A DNA stretch of 64,000 nt from Sphingomonas daechungensis (GTDB lineage: Bacteria; Pseudomonadota; Alphaproteobacteria; Sphingomonadales; Sphingomonadaceae), in NCBI RefSeq assembly GCF_014489495.1, contig NZ_CP060780.1:1933001-1997000 (forward strand), read 5' to 3'. Positions 22,319 to 31,339 of this stretch are shown here, one piece after another. Within the stretch, counting starts at the first letter, position 1. Every line of letters starts with the position of its first letter. Both the position numbers and the translations under genes were made by a program. The notes beneath the pieces were generated by a model. It was not told the origin of the DNA, searched no databases, and worked only from the letters and a program-made list of their open reading frames with translations.

Positions 22319-23093
22319 AGCTGATCGATAGCCATTGCCACCTGAACTACGCGGGCCTCGCCGAGCGCCAGGACGAGGTGCTCAATAGTGCCCGAGACAG
22401 AGGGGTAGCCGGGTTCCTCAACATTTCGACCCGTCAAAGCGAATGGGGAGACGTCCTTGGCGCCGCCGAGCGCAATCCCGATGTCTGGGCCACCGTCGGT
22501 GTCCACCCGCACGAGGCGGACGCCCATCCCGACCTCGGCGCCGCGGCCTTGATCGAGGGGGCCAACAACAGCCGGATCATCGCCATCGGGAGTGCGGGCT
22601 CGATTATCATTACGACAAAAGCGATCGTGCCGCGCAGAGGGACCGCTTCCAAGCCCATATCGACGCGGCGCGCGAAACGGGCCTTCCGCTGGTCGTCCAT
22701 ACCCGCGACGCCGAAGACGACACGGCCGAGATCCTGGGCCGCGCCGTGCGAGAAGGGGGCATTTCTGGCGTGCTCCACTGCTTCACAGGGACGGCAGACC
22801 TCGCCCGCAAGGCATTGGATTTCGGCTTCTTTATCTCGCTGTCCGGCATCGTGACCTTCAAGAATGCGAAGGATCTGCAGGACACCGCGAAATGGCTTCC
22901 GTCGGACCGCGTCCTGATCGAGACGGATTCGCCATTCCTCGCACCCGTTCCCCATCGCGGGCAGACTTGCGAACCGGCATTTGTCGCGGACACGGCCGCG
23001 TTTGTTGCCGATCTGCGAGGTGAGGGCGTCGACAAGCTCGCGGAAACCACGACCGCCAACTTCTTTCGGCTATTCTCCCGGGCCGCTGCGTGA
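22315..23093 (+). CDS. tatD: TatD family metal-dependent hydrolase (frame-broken near 22590)
   Basis: This TIM-barrel metallohydrolase of the TatD DNase family has about 259 residues. The first metal motif is DSHCHLNY (HxH), then VGVHPHEA, a Glu in GECGLDYHYD (corrected frame), VHTRDAEDD, VLHCFTG and LIETDSPFLAP with the last metal Asp. The protein acts on DNA 3' ends or D-aminoacyl substrates in characterised relatives; here the role is open. One missing G near 22590 breaks the frame. The GTG start at 22315 overlaps the metG stop. Confidence 0.92.
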
Positions 23094-23854
23094 AGGTTCG
23101 CGTTCTCGGCTGCGGAACATCCTTCGGAGTTCCGCGGATCGGGAATGACTGGGGCCTTTGCGACCCTCATGAGCCCAGGAACCGCCGTCTCCGCTCGTCG
23201 ATCCTGCTCCAGGTCGACGGGCAGCGCCTGCTCGTGGATTGCGGGCCAGACGTCAGACAGCAGCTTCTCGAGGCCGAAGTCAGATCCCTCGACGCTGTAA
23301 TCGTTACGCATGATCATGCCGATCATTGCCACGGGATCGACGAACTTCGCGCCGTTTCCCAGGCTAACGGCGGCCCGATCCGCCTGCTTGCGCGCGCCGG
23401 CGTCCTGATAGGGCTCGAACGCCGCTTCGGATACATCTTCAAGAACCGGGGCCTTTACGAAGCTGTTGCCGAGCCCGATCCGGTCGGCTCTGAACTATTG
23501 TTCGGAGGCGCACGGATACGCTTTGTCGATCAGCCACACGGCGGGATCACATCGCTCGGAATGCGGGTCGATCACGCAGATAAATCGATCGCCTATTCGA
23601 TCGATTTCAATGCGCTAACCGAGGAAATGCGTGCGTTGTATCAGGGCGTTGACGTCTGGATCAGCGACTGCCTGGGCCGCAAGCCGCATCCGACGCACGC
23701 CCATCTCGAAGCCGTGTTGCGCTGGGGCGAAGAGATGAAGGTCGGGAAACTGTACCTCTCACACCTCAACAACAGCATGGACTATCAAACGCTCGTAAGG
23801 GAGCTGCCTGATTGGGCGGCGCCGGCGCATGACGGACTGGAGATCGCGTTCTGA
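23090..23854 (+). CDS. MBL-fold metallo-hydrolase, PhnP/YycJ-like
   Basis: This intact 254-residue metallo-beta-lactamase-fold hydrolase has the motif THDHADHCHG near residue 75 and opens VLGCGTSFGVPRIGNDWGLC, typical of PhnP-like phosphodiesterases. The downstream metal ligands are in SIDFNA/SDCLGRKPHPTHAH and YLSHLNN. No phn genes lie nearby, so a carbon-phosphorus role is unlikely; cyclic phosphodiesterase activity is plausible. The GTG start overlaps the tatD stop. Confidence 0.85.
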   Translation: MKVRVLGCGTSFGVPRIGNDWGLCDPHEPRNRRLRSSILLQVDGQRLLVDCGPDVRQQLLEAEVRSLDAVIVTHDHADHCHGIDELRAVSQANGGPIRLLARAGVLIGLERRFGYIFKNRGLYEAVAEPDPVGSELLFGGARIRFVDQPHGGITSLGMRVDHADKSIAYSIDFNALTEEMRALYQGVDVWISDCLGRKPHPTHAHLEAVLRWGEEMKVGKLYLSHLNNSMDYQTLVRELPDWAAPAHDGLEIAF

Positions 23855-24435
23855 TGGCTGAGAAGGGGCCTTACATCGTCTATTATGTGATCGCGGCAAC
23901 CTTCGTCGCGAGCGCTTTGTTCGGAATGCGCCAGCCGATCGGGAAGACACTCAAAATGGTGTTGGCCTGGGTCGCGATTTTTGGGGTGGCGTTCATTCTC
24001 TTCTCATTCCGAGGTGAATTCAGCAGCTTCGGGCAGCGACTGAAGGCGGAAGCGCTCGGAACTCCAATCGAAGACGGCAAAGCTTTGCGGATCCCGATGG
24101 CGGACGACGGGCATTTCTGGGTCAACGCAAAGATCAACGGCCGCGATGTGCGGCTCATGGTCGACAGCGGCGCATCTATCACCACCGTTTCGAGGAACGT
24201 GGCCGAGGCCGCCGGCATGGAAATTGGCAACGAACACGTCCTTGTCAGCACGGCGAACGGCATGGCGCGCGCGACCAAGGGCTGGGCGAGCCGGCTGGAG
24301 GTCGGATCGATTGCACGGACCGACTTCCCCGTCGACATCAATGAGAACGATGACGTCAATCTGCTTGGAATGAACTTCCTCTCGTCGTTGTCCAGCTGGC
24401 GAGTGGAAGGCAATTACCTGGTGCTGCAGCCATGA
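23854..24435 (+). CDS. Membrane-anchored retropepsin-like aspartic protease (first of a tandem pair)
   Basis: This intact 193-residue clan AA protein has two N-terminal membrane helices (about residues 8-25 and 33-52). A periplasmic domain follows, starting RIPMADDGHFWVNAKINGRDV and carrying the catalytic motif LMVDSGASITTVSR. A second signature is NLLGMNFLSSLSSW. Single-DSG proteins like this dimerise to make the active site. Substrate unknown. The next gene is a clear paralogue. Confidence 0.85.
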   Translation: MAEKGPYIVYYVIAATFVASALFGMRQPIGKTLKMVLAWVAIFGVAFILFSFRGEFSSFGQRLKAEALGTPIEDGKALRIPMADDGHFWVNAKINGRDVRLMVDSGASITTVSRNVAEAAGMEIGNEHVLVSTANGMARATKGWASRLEVGSIARTDFPVDINENDDVNLLGMNFLSSLSSWRVEGNYLVLQP

Positions 24436-25021
24436 TGACCAACAGCCTGATGCTGGGGGCGTCTACCTGCTGATGGCACTAATGCTCGTTCTCGGCAGCC
24501 TAATGGCCCGACGTGAGCCGTTTGCCAGGACGATCACGATTATCCTTGCCTGGATTGCGATATTCTCCGGAGGGTTCGTTCTCTTCACGTTTCGGGACGA
24601 CCTAGGATACGTAGCCCAGCGGTTGCGGTCGGAGGCGACTGGCGAGCCGGTTAGGCATGGCCGCGAAATCCGCATTCCGATGGCCATCGACGGCCATTTC
24701 TGGGTCGATGCACGCGTCAACGGAAAGCCAATCAAATTCCTGATCGACAGCGGCGCGACCATGACCACGATTGGACGCCAGACGGCTGCGGACGTAGGCG
24801 TGCCCGTAAGTCCGAACCGGAACCAGATCGTGCGGACCGGTAACGGCTTCATTCGCGTCGCAACCGGCACAGCGAAGGATCTGCAGGTCGGCGACATCGA
24901 AAGACAGAACCTGCCGCTGCACATTGCCGATGACGATGATTTGAATGTGCTGGGGATGAATTTCTTGTCCTCGCTACGGCGTTGGGGCGTGGAAGGGCGT
25001 TGGCTGATCCTTGAGCCCTGA
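24432..25021 (+). CDS. Membrane-anchored retropepsin-like aspartic protease (second of a tandem pair, frame-broken near 24455)
   Basis: This is a paralogue of the preceding gene with the same layout: short membrane-helix region, RIPMAIDGHFWVDARVNG, catalytic FLIDSGATMTTIGR, and NVLGMNFLSSLRRWGVEGRW at the end. The real start is most likely the ATG at 24432, which overlaps the upstream stop. One G missing from a run near 24455 breaks the frame, and restoring it joins MMTNSLMLGA to VYLLMALMLVLGSL as a first helix. The two copies form an obvious tandem duplication that has diverged, particularly in the DSGAS versus DSGAT loop. Confidence 0.85.
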
Positions 25022-25066
25022 ATCTAGTGTAGTTTTACATAATACATATTATCATACTTTTAAAAT
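25022..25066 (+). promoter_or_regulatory. AT-rich intergenic spacer, candidate mazG promoter
   Basis: This stretch is strikingly AT-rich in a GC-rich window. It holds TTTACA (25034-25039) and a -10-like TAAAAT (25061-25066), but their spacing is too long to pair them with each other. If mazG starts at the TTG at 25097, which has a good AAGGAG ahead of it, a transcript beginning near 25073 would fit. No hairpin is evident. Confidence 0.35.
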
Positions 25067-25849
25067 ATGCGGTCTCAGCATGACGAAGGAGCCCTCTTGA
25101 GCCTCGAACGCCTAGTTTCGATCATGAAGCGCCTGCGCGACCCGGTCAGTGGTTGCGAATGGGACAGCGTGCAGACATTTGCGACGATTGCGCCCTACAC
25201 GATCGAGGAAGCGTACGAAGTCGCAGACGCGATCGCGCGCGAAGACATGGACGCACTGGCCGACGAGCTTGGCGATCTGCAGCTTCAGGTCGTATTCCAC
25301 TCCCGAATGGCCGAGGAAGCCGGCAAGTTCACGCTCGACGACGTCCTGAACCGCATCTGCGACAAGATGGAACGCCGACATCCGCACATTTTCGGGAACG
25401 CCAAGGATGGCGGCCATCACCTGTGGGAAATCATCAAGGCCGAAGAGCGCGCCGCAAACCCGGACAAGAGCGCGCTTGCGGGAGTCGCGCTGGCGCTACC
25501 GGCATTGGAGCGCGCCGCGAAGCTCCAAAGGCGGGCCGCAAGAACGGGATTCGACTGGCCTGACGCATCCGGAGCCCGCGCCAAAGTCTATGAAGAACTC
25601 GACGAGCTGGAACGCGAAACCGAACACCAGCCCATGTTCGAGGAAATGGGCGACCTCCTCTTCGCTGTCGTCAACTTAGCACGGAAACTTGATATCGAAC
25701 CTGAAGCTGCTCTTCGCGCAGCCAACTACAAGTTCGAACGACGCTTTCGCGAAATCGAAAGGGCCCCAGGATTTTCAGACATGTCGCTCGACGAGATGGA
25801 AGATCTCTGGACCAGCGCGAAGAAGTCTCAGGCCGCTTCCATCGCCTGA
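25067..25849 (+). CDS. mazG: Nucleoside triphosphate pyrophosphohydrolase MazG
   Basis: This intact two-domain MazG hydrolyses NTPs/dNTPs to monophosphates. The first domain carries the metal motif IEEAYEVADAI...DELGDLQLQVVFH (about residues 45-80); the second repeats it as YEELDELERE...EEMGDLLFAVVN. The family opening LERLVSIMKRLRDP...CEWDSVQTFATIAPYT is present. The ATG at 25067 has no clear RBS; TTG at 25097, six bases after AAGGAG, fits the family N-terminus better. The 3' end overlaps the convergent hflX by about 22 bases. Confidence 0.93.
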   Translation: MRSQHDEGALLSLERLVSIMKRLRDPVSGCEWDSVQTFATIAPYTIEEAYEVADAIAREDMDALADELGDLQLQVVFHSRMAEEAGKFTLDDVLNRICDKMERRHPHIFGNAKDGGHHLWEIIKAEERAANPDKSALAGVALALPALERAAKLQRRAARTGFDWPDASGARAKVYEELDELERETEHQPMFEEMGDLLFAVVNLARKLDIEPEAALRAANYKFERRFREIERAPGFSDMSLDEMEDLWTSAKKSQAASIA

Positions 25850-27126
25850 AACCGGGCCCAATTGTCCGCCGAGAGCCGCACGGACACTTCGAGCGCATCT
25901 CCGGCAACACGTTGCTCAAGCACTTCACCTCGCGAGTGCAGCCATGCCAGCCGGCTTCCATCTGCCGCGTCGAGGCGAACCTGATGAATCTCGGTCCTTG
26001 CTGAAGCGTTTGGGCGATGCGCTCTCGAAGATGATCCACGCCCCAACCGCTCAGGGCAGAGATTGGCACCACGTCTTCCCGCCGTTCTGCCTCTGCTAAA
26101 AGGGCTTGGCGCTCTTCCTCGTCGAGCAAATCGACTTTGTTCCAGGCCTCGAACCGTGGCGGCCCGCGCCCTCTTCCAGCCCAACGACGCGAGCACGTCT
26201 TCGACATCCGCGGCCTGCGCATCACGATCCGGGTGCGCCATGTCGCGGACGTGAACCAAGAGGTCCGCCGAAGCCACCTCTTCCAATGTGGCCCGAAAAG
26301 CGGCGATCAATTCGGTCGGGAGGTCGGAAACGAAACCCACGGTGTCGGACAGGATCGCCTTGTCAAAGCCCGGTATCCGGATGTTGCGCATCGTCGGATC
26401 GAGAGTCGCGAACAACATGTCTTCAGCCAGCACGCCGTCACCCGTCAACGTGTTGAATAACGTCGACTTTCCGGCGTTCGTGTAGCCAACCAAGGCAATG
26501 ACTGGCCAGGGTGCGCGCTGCCGCCGGCCGCGATGAAGAGCACGGGTCCGCTTGACCTGCTCCAACTCTCGCCGAATGCGCGCCATGCGATCGCGGATCA
26601 GGCGCCGGTCCGCTTCGATCTGCGTCTCGCCGGGACCGCCCAAGAAGCCAAAGCCGCCGCGCTGGCGCTCCAGGTGGGTCCAAGTCCGCACAAGGCGTCC
26701 GGCCTGATAATCGAGATGCGCCAACTCGACCTGCAGTCGGCCTTCCGCGGTCGCCGCCCGCTCGCCGAAGATCTCCAGGATGAGGCTGGTCCGGTCGACG
26801 ACCTTGGCGCCAACTTCCTCCTCCAGCGACTTCTGCTGGACCGGGCTCAGCGGAGCATCAACGATCAGCAGTCGCGCGTCATTCTCCTTGGCGATGTCGG
26901 CGATTTCCTCGACCTGCCCCTTCCCCAGCAGCGTTGCAGGCCGGATTTGCCGCAATCTGAAGGCCTTGCTGGCAACAACATCAACGCCAATCGCCCCGGC
27001 GAGGCCTTCTGCCTCCTCCAGTCGCGCCTCAGTCGAGCGGCGGGACCCTTCCCCTACCCGCTCAGGTACGACCACCACGGCACGCTCGCCGCGCGTGACG
27101 TCATTTTCGCTATCGTAAGTCGTCAT
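25828..27126 (-). CDS. hflX: GTPase HflX (frame-broken)
   Basis: This ribosome-associated GTPase splits stalled or stressed ribosomes. The N-terminal HflX domain contains [15 protein letters not shown] and [15 protein letters not shown], then the [19 protein letters not shown] linker, and the G domain: G1 [14 protein letters not shown]3 [13 protein letters not shown]4 NKVDLLD. Three missing bases (two near 26165-26190, one near 26010) displace the G4 region; without correction the frame rejoins by chance and looks continuous but wrong there. The start overlaps the hfq stop as ATGA, the widely conserved hfq-hflX pair. Confidence 0.94.
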   Translation of the reverse strand: MTTYDSENDVTRGERAVVVVPERVGEGSRRSTEARLEEAEGLAGAIGVDVVASKAFRLRQIRPATLLGKGQVEEIADIAKENDARLLIVDAPLSPVQQKSLEEEVGAKVVDRTSLILEIFGERAATAEGRLQVELAHLDYQAGRLVRTWTHLERQRGGFGFLGGPGETQIEADRRLIRDRMARIRRELEQVKRTRALHRGRRQRAPWPVIALVGYTNAGKSTLFNTLTGDGVLAEDMLFATLDPTMRNIRIPGFDKAILSDTVGFVSDLPTELIAAFRATLEEVASADLLVHVRDMAHPDRDAQAADVEDVLASLGWKRARAATVRGLEQSRFARRGRAPSPFSRGRTAGRRGANLCPERLGRGSSSRAHRPNASARTEIHQVRLDAADGSRLAWLHSRGEVLEQRVAGDALEVSVRLSADNWARFQAMEAA

Positions 27127-27598
27127 GCCGCTGGCGTTTCATGTTCGCCCAGATCAAGCGCGTGCGGAGGCTGCAACGTGGAGATTGCGTGTTTATAAAC
27201 GAGCTGCAGTTGCCCGTCCCGCTCCAGCAGCACCGAAAACTGGTCATATCCCGAGACCTGACCCTGAAGCATCACCCCGTTTACGAGAAAGAGCGTCATC
27301 GGCTGCTTCTCGCGAGCAGCCGCGGCGAGGAACGTATCCTGCAAAGATGGGCGGCCATTGGGATCGGGTGAGATCTCTGGCAGATCAGTCGGCGATCTCT
27401 GCGGCATGATGGTCGAGATGGCGTGCTTGTACACGAGCTGTGAGGTGGAATCGCGCCGTAACAGCAGGGAAAAAGCGTCGAACCAAGTGATGACCCCTGA
27501 AGCTTCACGCCTTTTACAAGGAAGATCACGGCGGGCGATTTCGAGCGTCGAACGGTGTTCAGGAAATGGTCCTGCAGGCTTTGCGGCTTATCGACCAT
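27123..27598 (-). CDS. hfq: Tandem (two-domain) RNA chaperone Hfq (frame-broken near 27502)
   Basis: Hfq, the Sm-like RNA chaperone for small RNAs, is here present twice in one chain of about 158 residues. Domain 1 (residues ~1-65) has [40 protein letters not shown] and [13 protein letters not shown]. After a ~20-residue Pro-rich linker, domain 2 (~85-150) has [34 protein letters not shown] and [13 protein letters not shown]. Both keep the Sm2 YKHAIST motif; the rim basic patch is RRSK in the first and AREK in the second. One base is missing within domain 1. A fused dimer would make a six-domain ring from three chains. Flanked by ntrX and hflX as usual. Confidence 0.92.
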
Positions 27599-27616
27599 TC
27601 AAACTTCCGCTCAGGC

Positions 27617-28996
27617 TCACTCATCTCCGTCGCGCTTATCGGCGATGCCCAATGCCTTGAGCTTCCGATGCAGCGCCGACCGCTCCATTCCGATGAACGA
27701 CGCTGTGCGCGAGATGTTGCCCGAGAAGCGGCGGATCTGGATTTTCAGATACTCGCGCTCGAAGGACTCACGAGCTTCGCGAAGTGGACTGCCCATGATC
27801 GTCAGCGTCGCGCTGGAAATGCCGGTCGAGCCTTGGTTGTCGAGAATTTCGGAGGGCAGTTGCTCAACATCGATGCTGGTGACGTCGCCCGGCGCGAGGA
27901 TCACGGTCCGCTCGATGATGTTCCGCAGCTGGCGGACGTTCCCCGGCCACTCATGCGCCTGCAACGCCGCAACGGCTTCCTCCGACAAGTTCGGCGGCGT
28001 GATTCGGCGGTCCGAGGCGAAACGCGTGAGGAAATGATTCGCCAGTTCGGGAATATCCTCCCGGCGCTCGCGCAGAGGCGGAATCCGCACCGGCACGACA
28101 TTGAGCCGATAGTAGAGATCTTCCCGGAAGCGCCCGTTCTCGATCTCGTCGGCCAGGTTCCGGGACGTCGCCGAAAGCACGCGGACGTCGACCTTGATCG
28201 GACGCTGCCCGCCAATGCGGTGGTAGCTCTGGTCGGTGAGGACGCGGAGGATCTTGCCCTGCGTAGTCAGCGGCATGTCCGCGATTTCATCGAGGAACAA
28301 GGTGCCGCCGTGAGCCTGTTCGAGGAGACCAGGCCGAGCGACGCCGTCGGACTCGCTTCCGAAGAGTTCTTCTTCCACTCGGTCAGGGCTCATTGTCGCT
28401 GACGAGACCACGATGAAGGGCGCTTTCGCGCGCGGGCTCCAGTTGTGGATCATCCGCGCGGCGATTTCCTTGCCGACACCGGCAGGCCCCGTAATCAGCA
28501 CCCGGCTGCCGGTCGGAGCGACGCGCTTCAAGGTCGCACGCACGTTGTTGATGGCAATGGACGTGCCGTTGAGCTCGTCGTCCTGGCCGACCTGCTGCCT
28601 GAGATTTTCGTTCTCGCGGCGAAGCCTGTCCGTCTCCGTCGCTCGAGCGACGAGGTGGACGAGGCGCTCGGCCTCGAACGGCTTCTCGATAAAGTCGATT
28701 GCGCCTTCGCGGATGGCCGCAACGGCAGTGTCGAGATTGCCGTGTCCAGAAATCATCAGCACAGGGAGGTTCGGATCGCGTCGCTTCACCTCCTGCAGGA
28801 TCTGCAAGCCGTCGAGGCGCGAGCCCTGCAGCCAGACGTCGAGCAGAACCAGCGACGGGCGTCGCTCCTCGATCGCATCGAGCGCGGCCGTGCTGTCGGC
28901 CGCAGACCGGACGCTATAGCCCTCATCCTCCAGCACTCCGCTGACCAGCTCGCGGATGTCGGCTTCGTCGTCGACTACGAGAACCTCAAGCGCCAT
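27617..28996 (-). CDS. ntrX: Nitrogen regulation response regulator NtrX
   Basis: This intact 459-residue response regulator pairs with NtrY. The receiver domain carries VVDDEADIRE, the phospho-acceptor Asp in LVLLDVWLQG and the Lys in IEKPFE. The AAA+ domain has Walker A ITGPAGVGKE, Walker B GGTLFLDEIADMP and GRFREDLYYRLNVVP. A Fis-type HTH closes it (NISRTASFIGMERSALHRKLK). The sigma54-contact loop GAFTGA is absent: the sequence runs ELFGSESDGVARPGLLEQA, so this protein probably does not activate sigma54 in the standard way. It overlaps the ntrY stop by 11 bases. Confidence 0.94.
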   Translation of the reverse strand: MALEVLVVDDEADIRELVSGVLEDEGYSVRSAADSTAALDAIEERRPSLVLLDVWLQGSRLDGLQILQEVKRRDPNLPVLMISGHGNLDTAVAAIREGAIDFIEKPFEAERLVHLVARATETDRLRRENENLRQQVGQDDELNGTSIAINNVRATLKRVAPTGSRVLITGPAGVGKEIAARMIHNWSPRAKAPFIVVSSATMSPDRVEEELFGSESDGVARPGLLEQAHGGTLFLDEIADMPLTTQGKILRVLTDQSYHRIGGQRPIKVDVRVLSATSRNLADEIENGRFREDLYYRLNVVPVRIPPLRERREDIPELANHFLTRFASDRRITPPNLSEEAVAALQAHEWPGNVRQLRNIIERTVILAPGDVTSIDVEQLPSEILDNQGSTGISSATLTIMGSPLREARESFEREYLKIQIRRFSGNISRTASFIGMERSALHRKLKALGIADKRDGDE

Positions 28997-31276
28997 CAGT
29001 TACTCCACCGTCTTCTTCTTCAGTTTTCAGTTCCCCCATTTCGGAACTTTCATTTGGCTCTTCGTGAGCCTCCGATTCGAGCGTCGCGAGGTGCTGGGCA
29101 TCGAAGGCGATCCGCACATGCGTGCCGCCGCCGGGACGATCGAGAAATGCGATCTCGCCAAGATGCTCCTCGACGATCTTTTTGACGATGGCGAGCCCGA
29201 GCCCCGTCCCCCGCACCCGTGTCGTCATATACGGCTCAGTCAGCCGCTCCCGTTCTTCCGGCAGGCCCACGCCCGTATCGATGACGTCGATGATCAGCTG
29301 GCCCTGTGCCTCGTGGATTTTGAGGTCCACGCGGTCGCCGGCGAAATTATGCTCTCCCCTGCTCCGCCGCGCTTCGATCGCCTCGACGGCATTTTTCACC
29401 ACGTTGCTGAGAGCCTGGCCGAGCTGCCGCCGATCGCAAACCATCTCGATCGGCCCTTCGGCCGGTGACAGCGAGAAGTTGACGCCGGGATGCGCAACCT
29501 CGTGGAGGAATAGCGACTGCCGCGCGATTTCGTGGATGTTTTCTTTCCGAAAGACCGGCTTCGGCATGCGCGCGAAGTTCGAGAATTCGTCCACCATCCG
29601 GCGAAGGTCGCCAACTTGGCGGACAATCGTTCCAGTCAGTCGCTCGAACGTCTCCGGCTCCGACTGGACTTCCTTGCCGAAACGCCGCTGAAGCCGCTCG
29701 GCCGCAAGCTGGATCGGGGTCAGCGGGTTCTTGATCTCGTGCGCAATCCGCCGGGCGATATCCGACCAGGCCGCACGGCGCTGGTCACTGAGCTGATCTG
29801 TGATATCGTCAAAGGTAATGACCGCACCTTGCTGATAACGAACACGTTTTACCGCCAAAGTGCGCTGCCCTGACTTAGAGACGATGAGAACGTCGGCTTC
29901 CCTTTGCTCCCCGCCATGAATTCGTCGAGTTCCGGCGAAACGTCTTGCAGGGAAACTCCCTCCAAGGCCTCATCCTCATGCTGAAGCAGGCTTTCGGCCG
30001 AGCGATTGATCAGGAGGATACGATTCCTGGCGTCTAGGGCAACAACGCCCGAGGTCACACTGGAGAGAACAGCCTCGGTGAAAGCGCGACGCGTCTCGAG
30101 TTGAGCGTTCGCCGACATCAAAGCGCTAGTCTGCTCGTCAAGACGTCCGGTCATGCGATTGAAGGCACTGGCGAGCGTCTGAATCTCGTCTTCGGTTTTC
30201 GTAACCGGCACGCGGGCGGAGAAATCACCCTCCTCGATGCGTCCAGCGGCCGCCACCAGTTGGCCCATCGGCCGAACGAGGCGATCCGCAAGCTTGAGAG
30301 CAGCTGCGATCGCGAAGCCGACGATGACCAACGCCACCACCAGGAGCGCGCCGTTGAACCTAAGCTGGTTGTTCCGGGATCGCGAAAGCAGGGACTGATA
30401 GTCCTTCAGGACCTGCGTTCCCCGGTCGATCTGCTTCTGGAACTCCGGATCGAACACCCTTGCTGCATAAAGGTACGTGTTCGGGCCGTAATCGAGACGG
30501 GTGAGCGCTCCGATCCGATCCGAAGAATTGAGATTGATAACCCGTTGGTTCTGCAGCTTCCGAATCTGGTCCGCGGTGACTACGGACTCGAGATTTCGCG
30601 CATATGGGTCGACGAGCGCGATCGATTGGACGAGGCCCTTGTCGGAGACGTTCAGGATGACCGCCTCGGAGAGGTAACGATTGAGGACCTGTCGAGCAAA
30701 ACCTTCCTGAAAGCGCGGATCTTCGATCGTAACCAGCCGCAGATATTCTGCGACGTCACTGCTCATCACTGTCGTTTCGTTCGCGACACGCTCCTCTTCC
30801 GCACTGTACGCGGCCTGAGGGATCGCAACCGTGTTCTCGAGCATGTTGCGCGCACGGTCTGAGAACCAGAACTCCATTCCGCTCTGGAACAGCAGTGACG
30901 CGAAGATCGCCACGAGCACGGTCGGGACCGCCGCCAACACTGAAAACAGCGTCACAAGCCTGGCGTGAAGCTTGCCGCTGCCCAGCCCTTCCCGCTTTGC
31001 GCGCTGACGGGCCACGCGGCGCGAATAGAGCACCATCAGAGCAATGGCCGGAATGAGATTTGCGACCAGCAGCAACGCAATCAGTGGAGGAGACAGCAAG
31101 GACCCAGGTTGGGCGCTTCGCGTCAGGACCCAAGTGCTGAAGGCGACTGTGGTGATGAGGACGGCCGCCACGCCCAACGTGGCGAAGCGCGACACGCGGC
31201 CAGTCGCCCGATTCCGGGCAAGCCAGCTCGAAAAATCGTTCTTATTCAACTGCGATTCGACGGCAGGCGCATCCAC
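28986..31276 (-). CDS. ntrY: Sensor histidine kinase NtrY (frame-broken near 29915)
   Basis: This membrane histidine kinase has about 760 residues and four N-terminal helices (e.g. FATLGVAAVLITTVAFSTWV, LVTLFSVLAAVPTVLVAIFA), with an extracytoplasmic sensor region between helices 3 and 4. Next come a HAMP domain (LADRLVRPMGQLVAAAGRIE), a PAS domain (VLSSVTSGVVALDARNRI), and the kinase core: H-box IARRIAHEIKNPLTPIQ, N-box LSNVVKNAVEAIEARRS, G1 DTGVGLPEE and G2 GTGLGLAIVKKI. One missing base lies in the PAS-kinase link. It lies 63 bases downstream of dusB; ntrB and ntrC, often found between them, are absent. Confidence 0.94.
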
Positions 31277-31339
31277 GCGCGCCGCCTAGCACAGCAGTTG
31301 CATGAAAAACACACTTACTGAAGCCGAATTGCCGCTTTT

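Noticed and set aside
23854-25021. Retroviral or mobile-element origin of the retropepsin-like pair
   Set aside because: No integrase, reverse transcriptase or repeats nearby; composition matches neighbours; clan AA proteases of this type are ordinary bacterial genes.
27566-29185. Two plus-strand open frames (about 250-280 codons) opposite ntrX
   Set aside because: They are antisense to an intact, well-conserved response regulator and show no recognisable domain.
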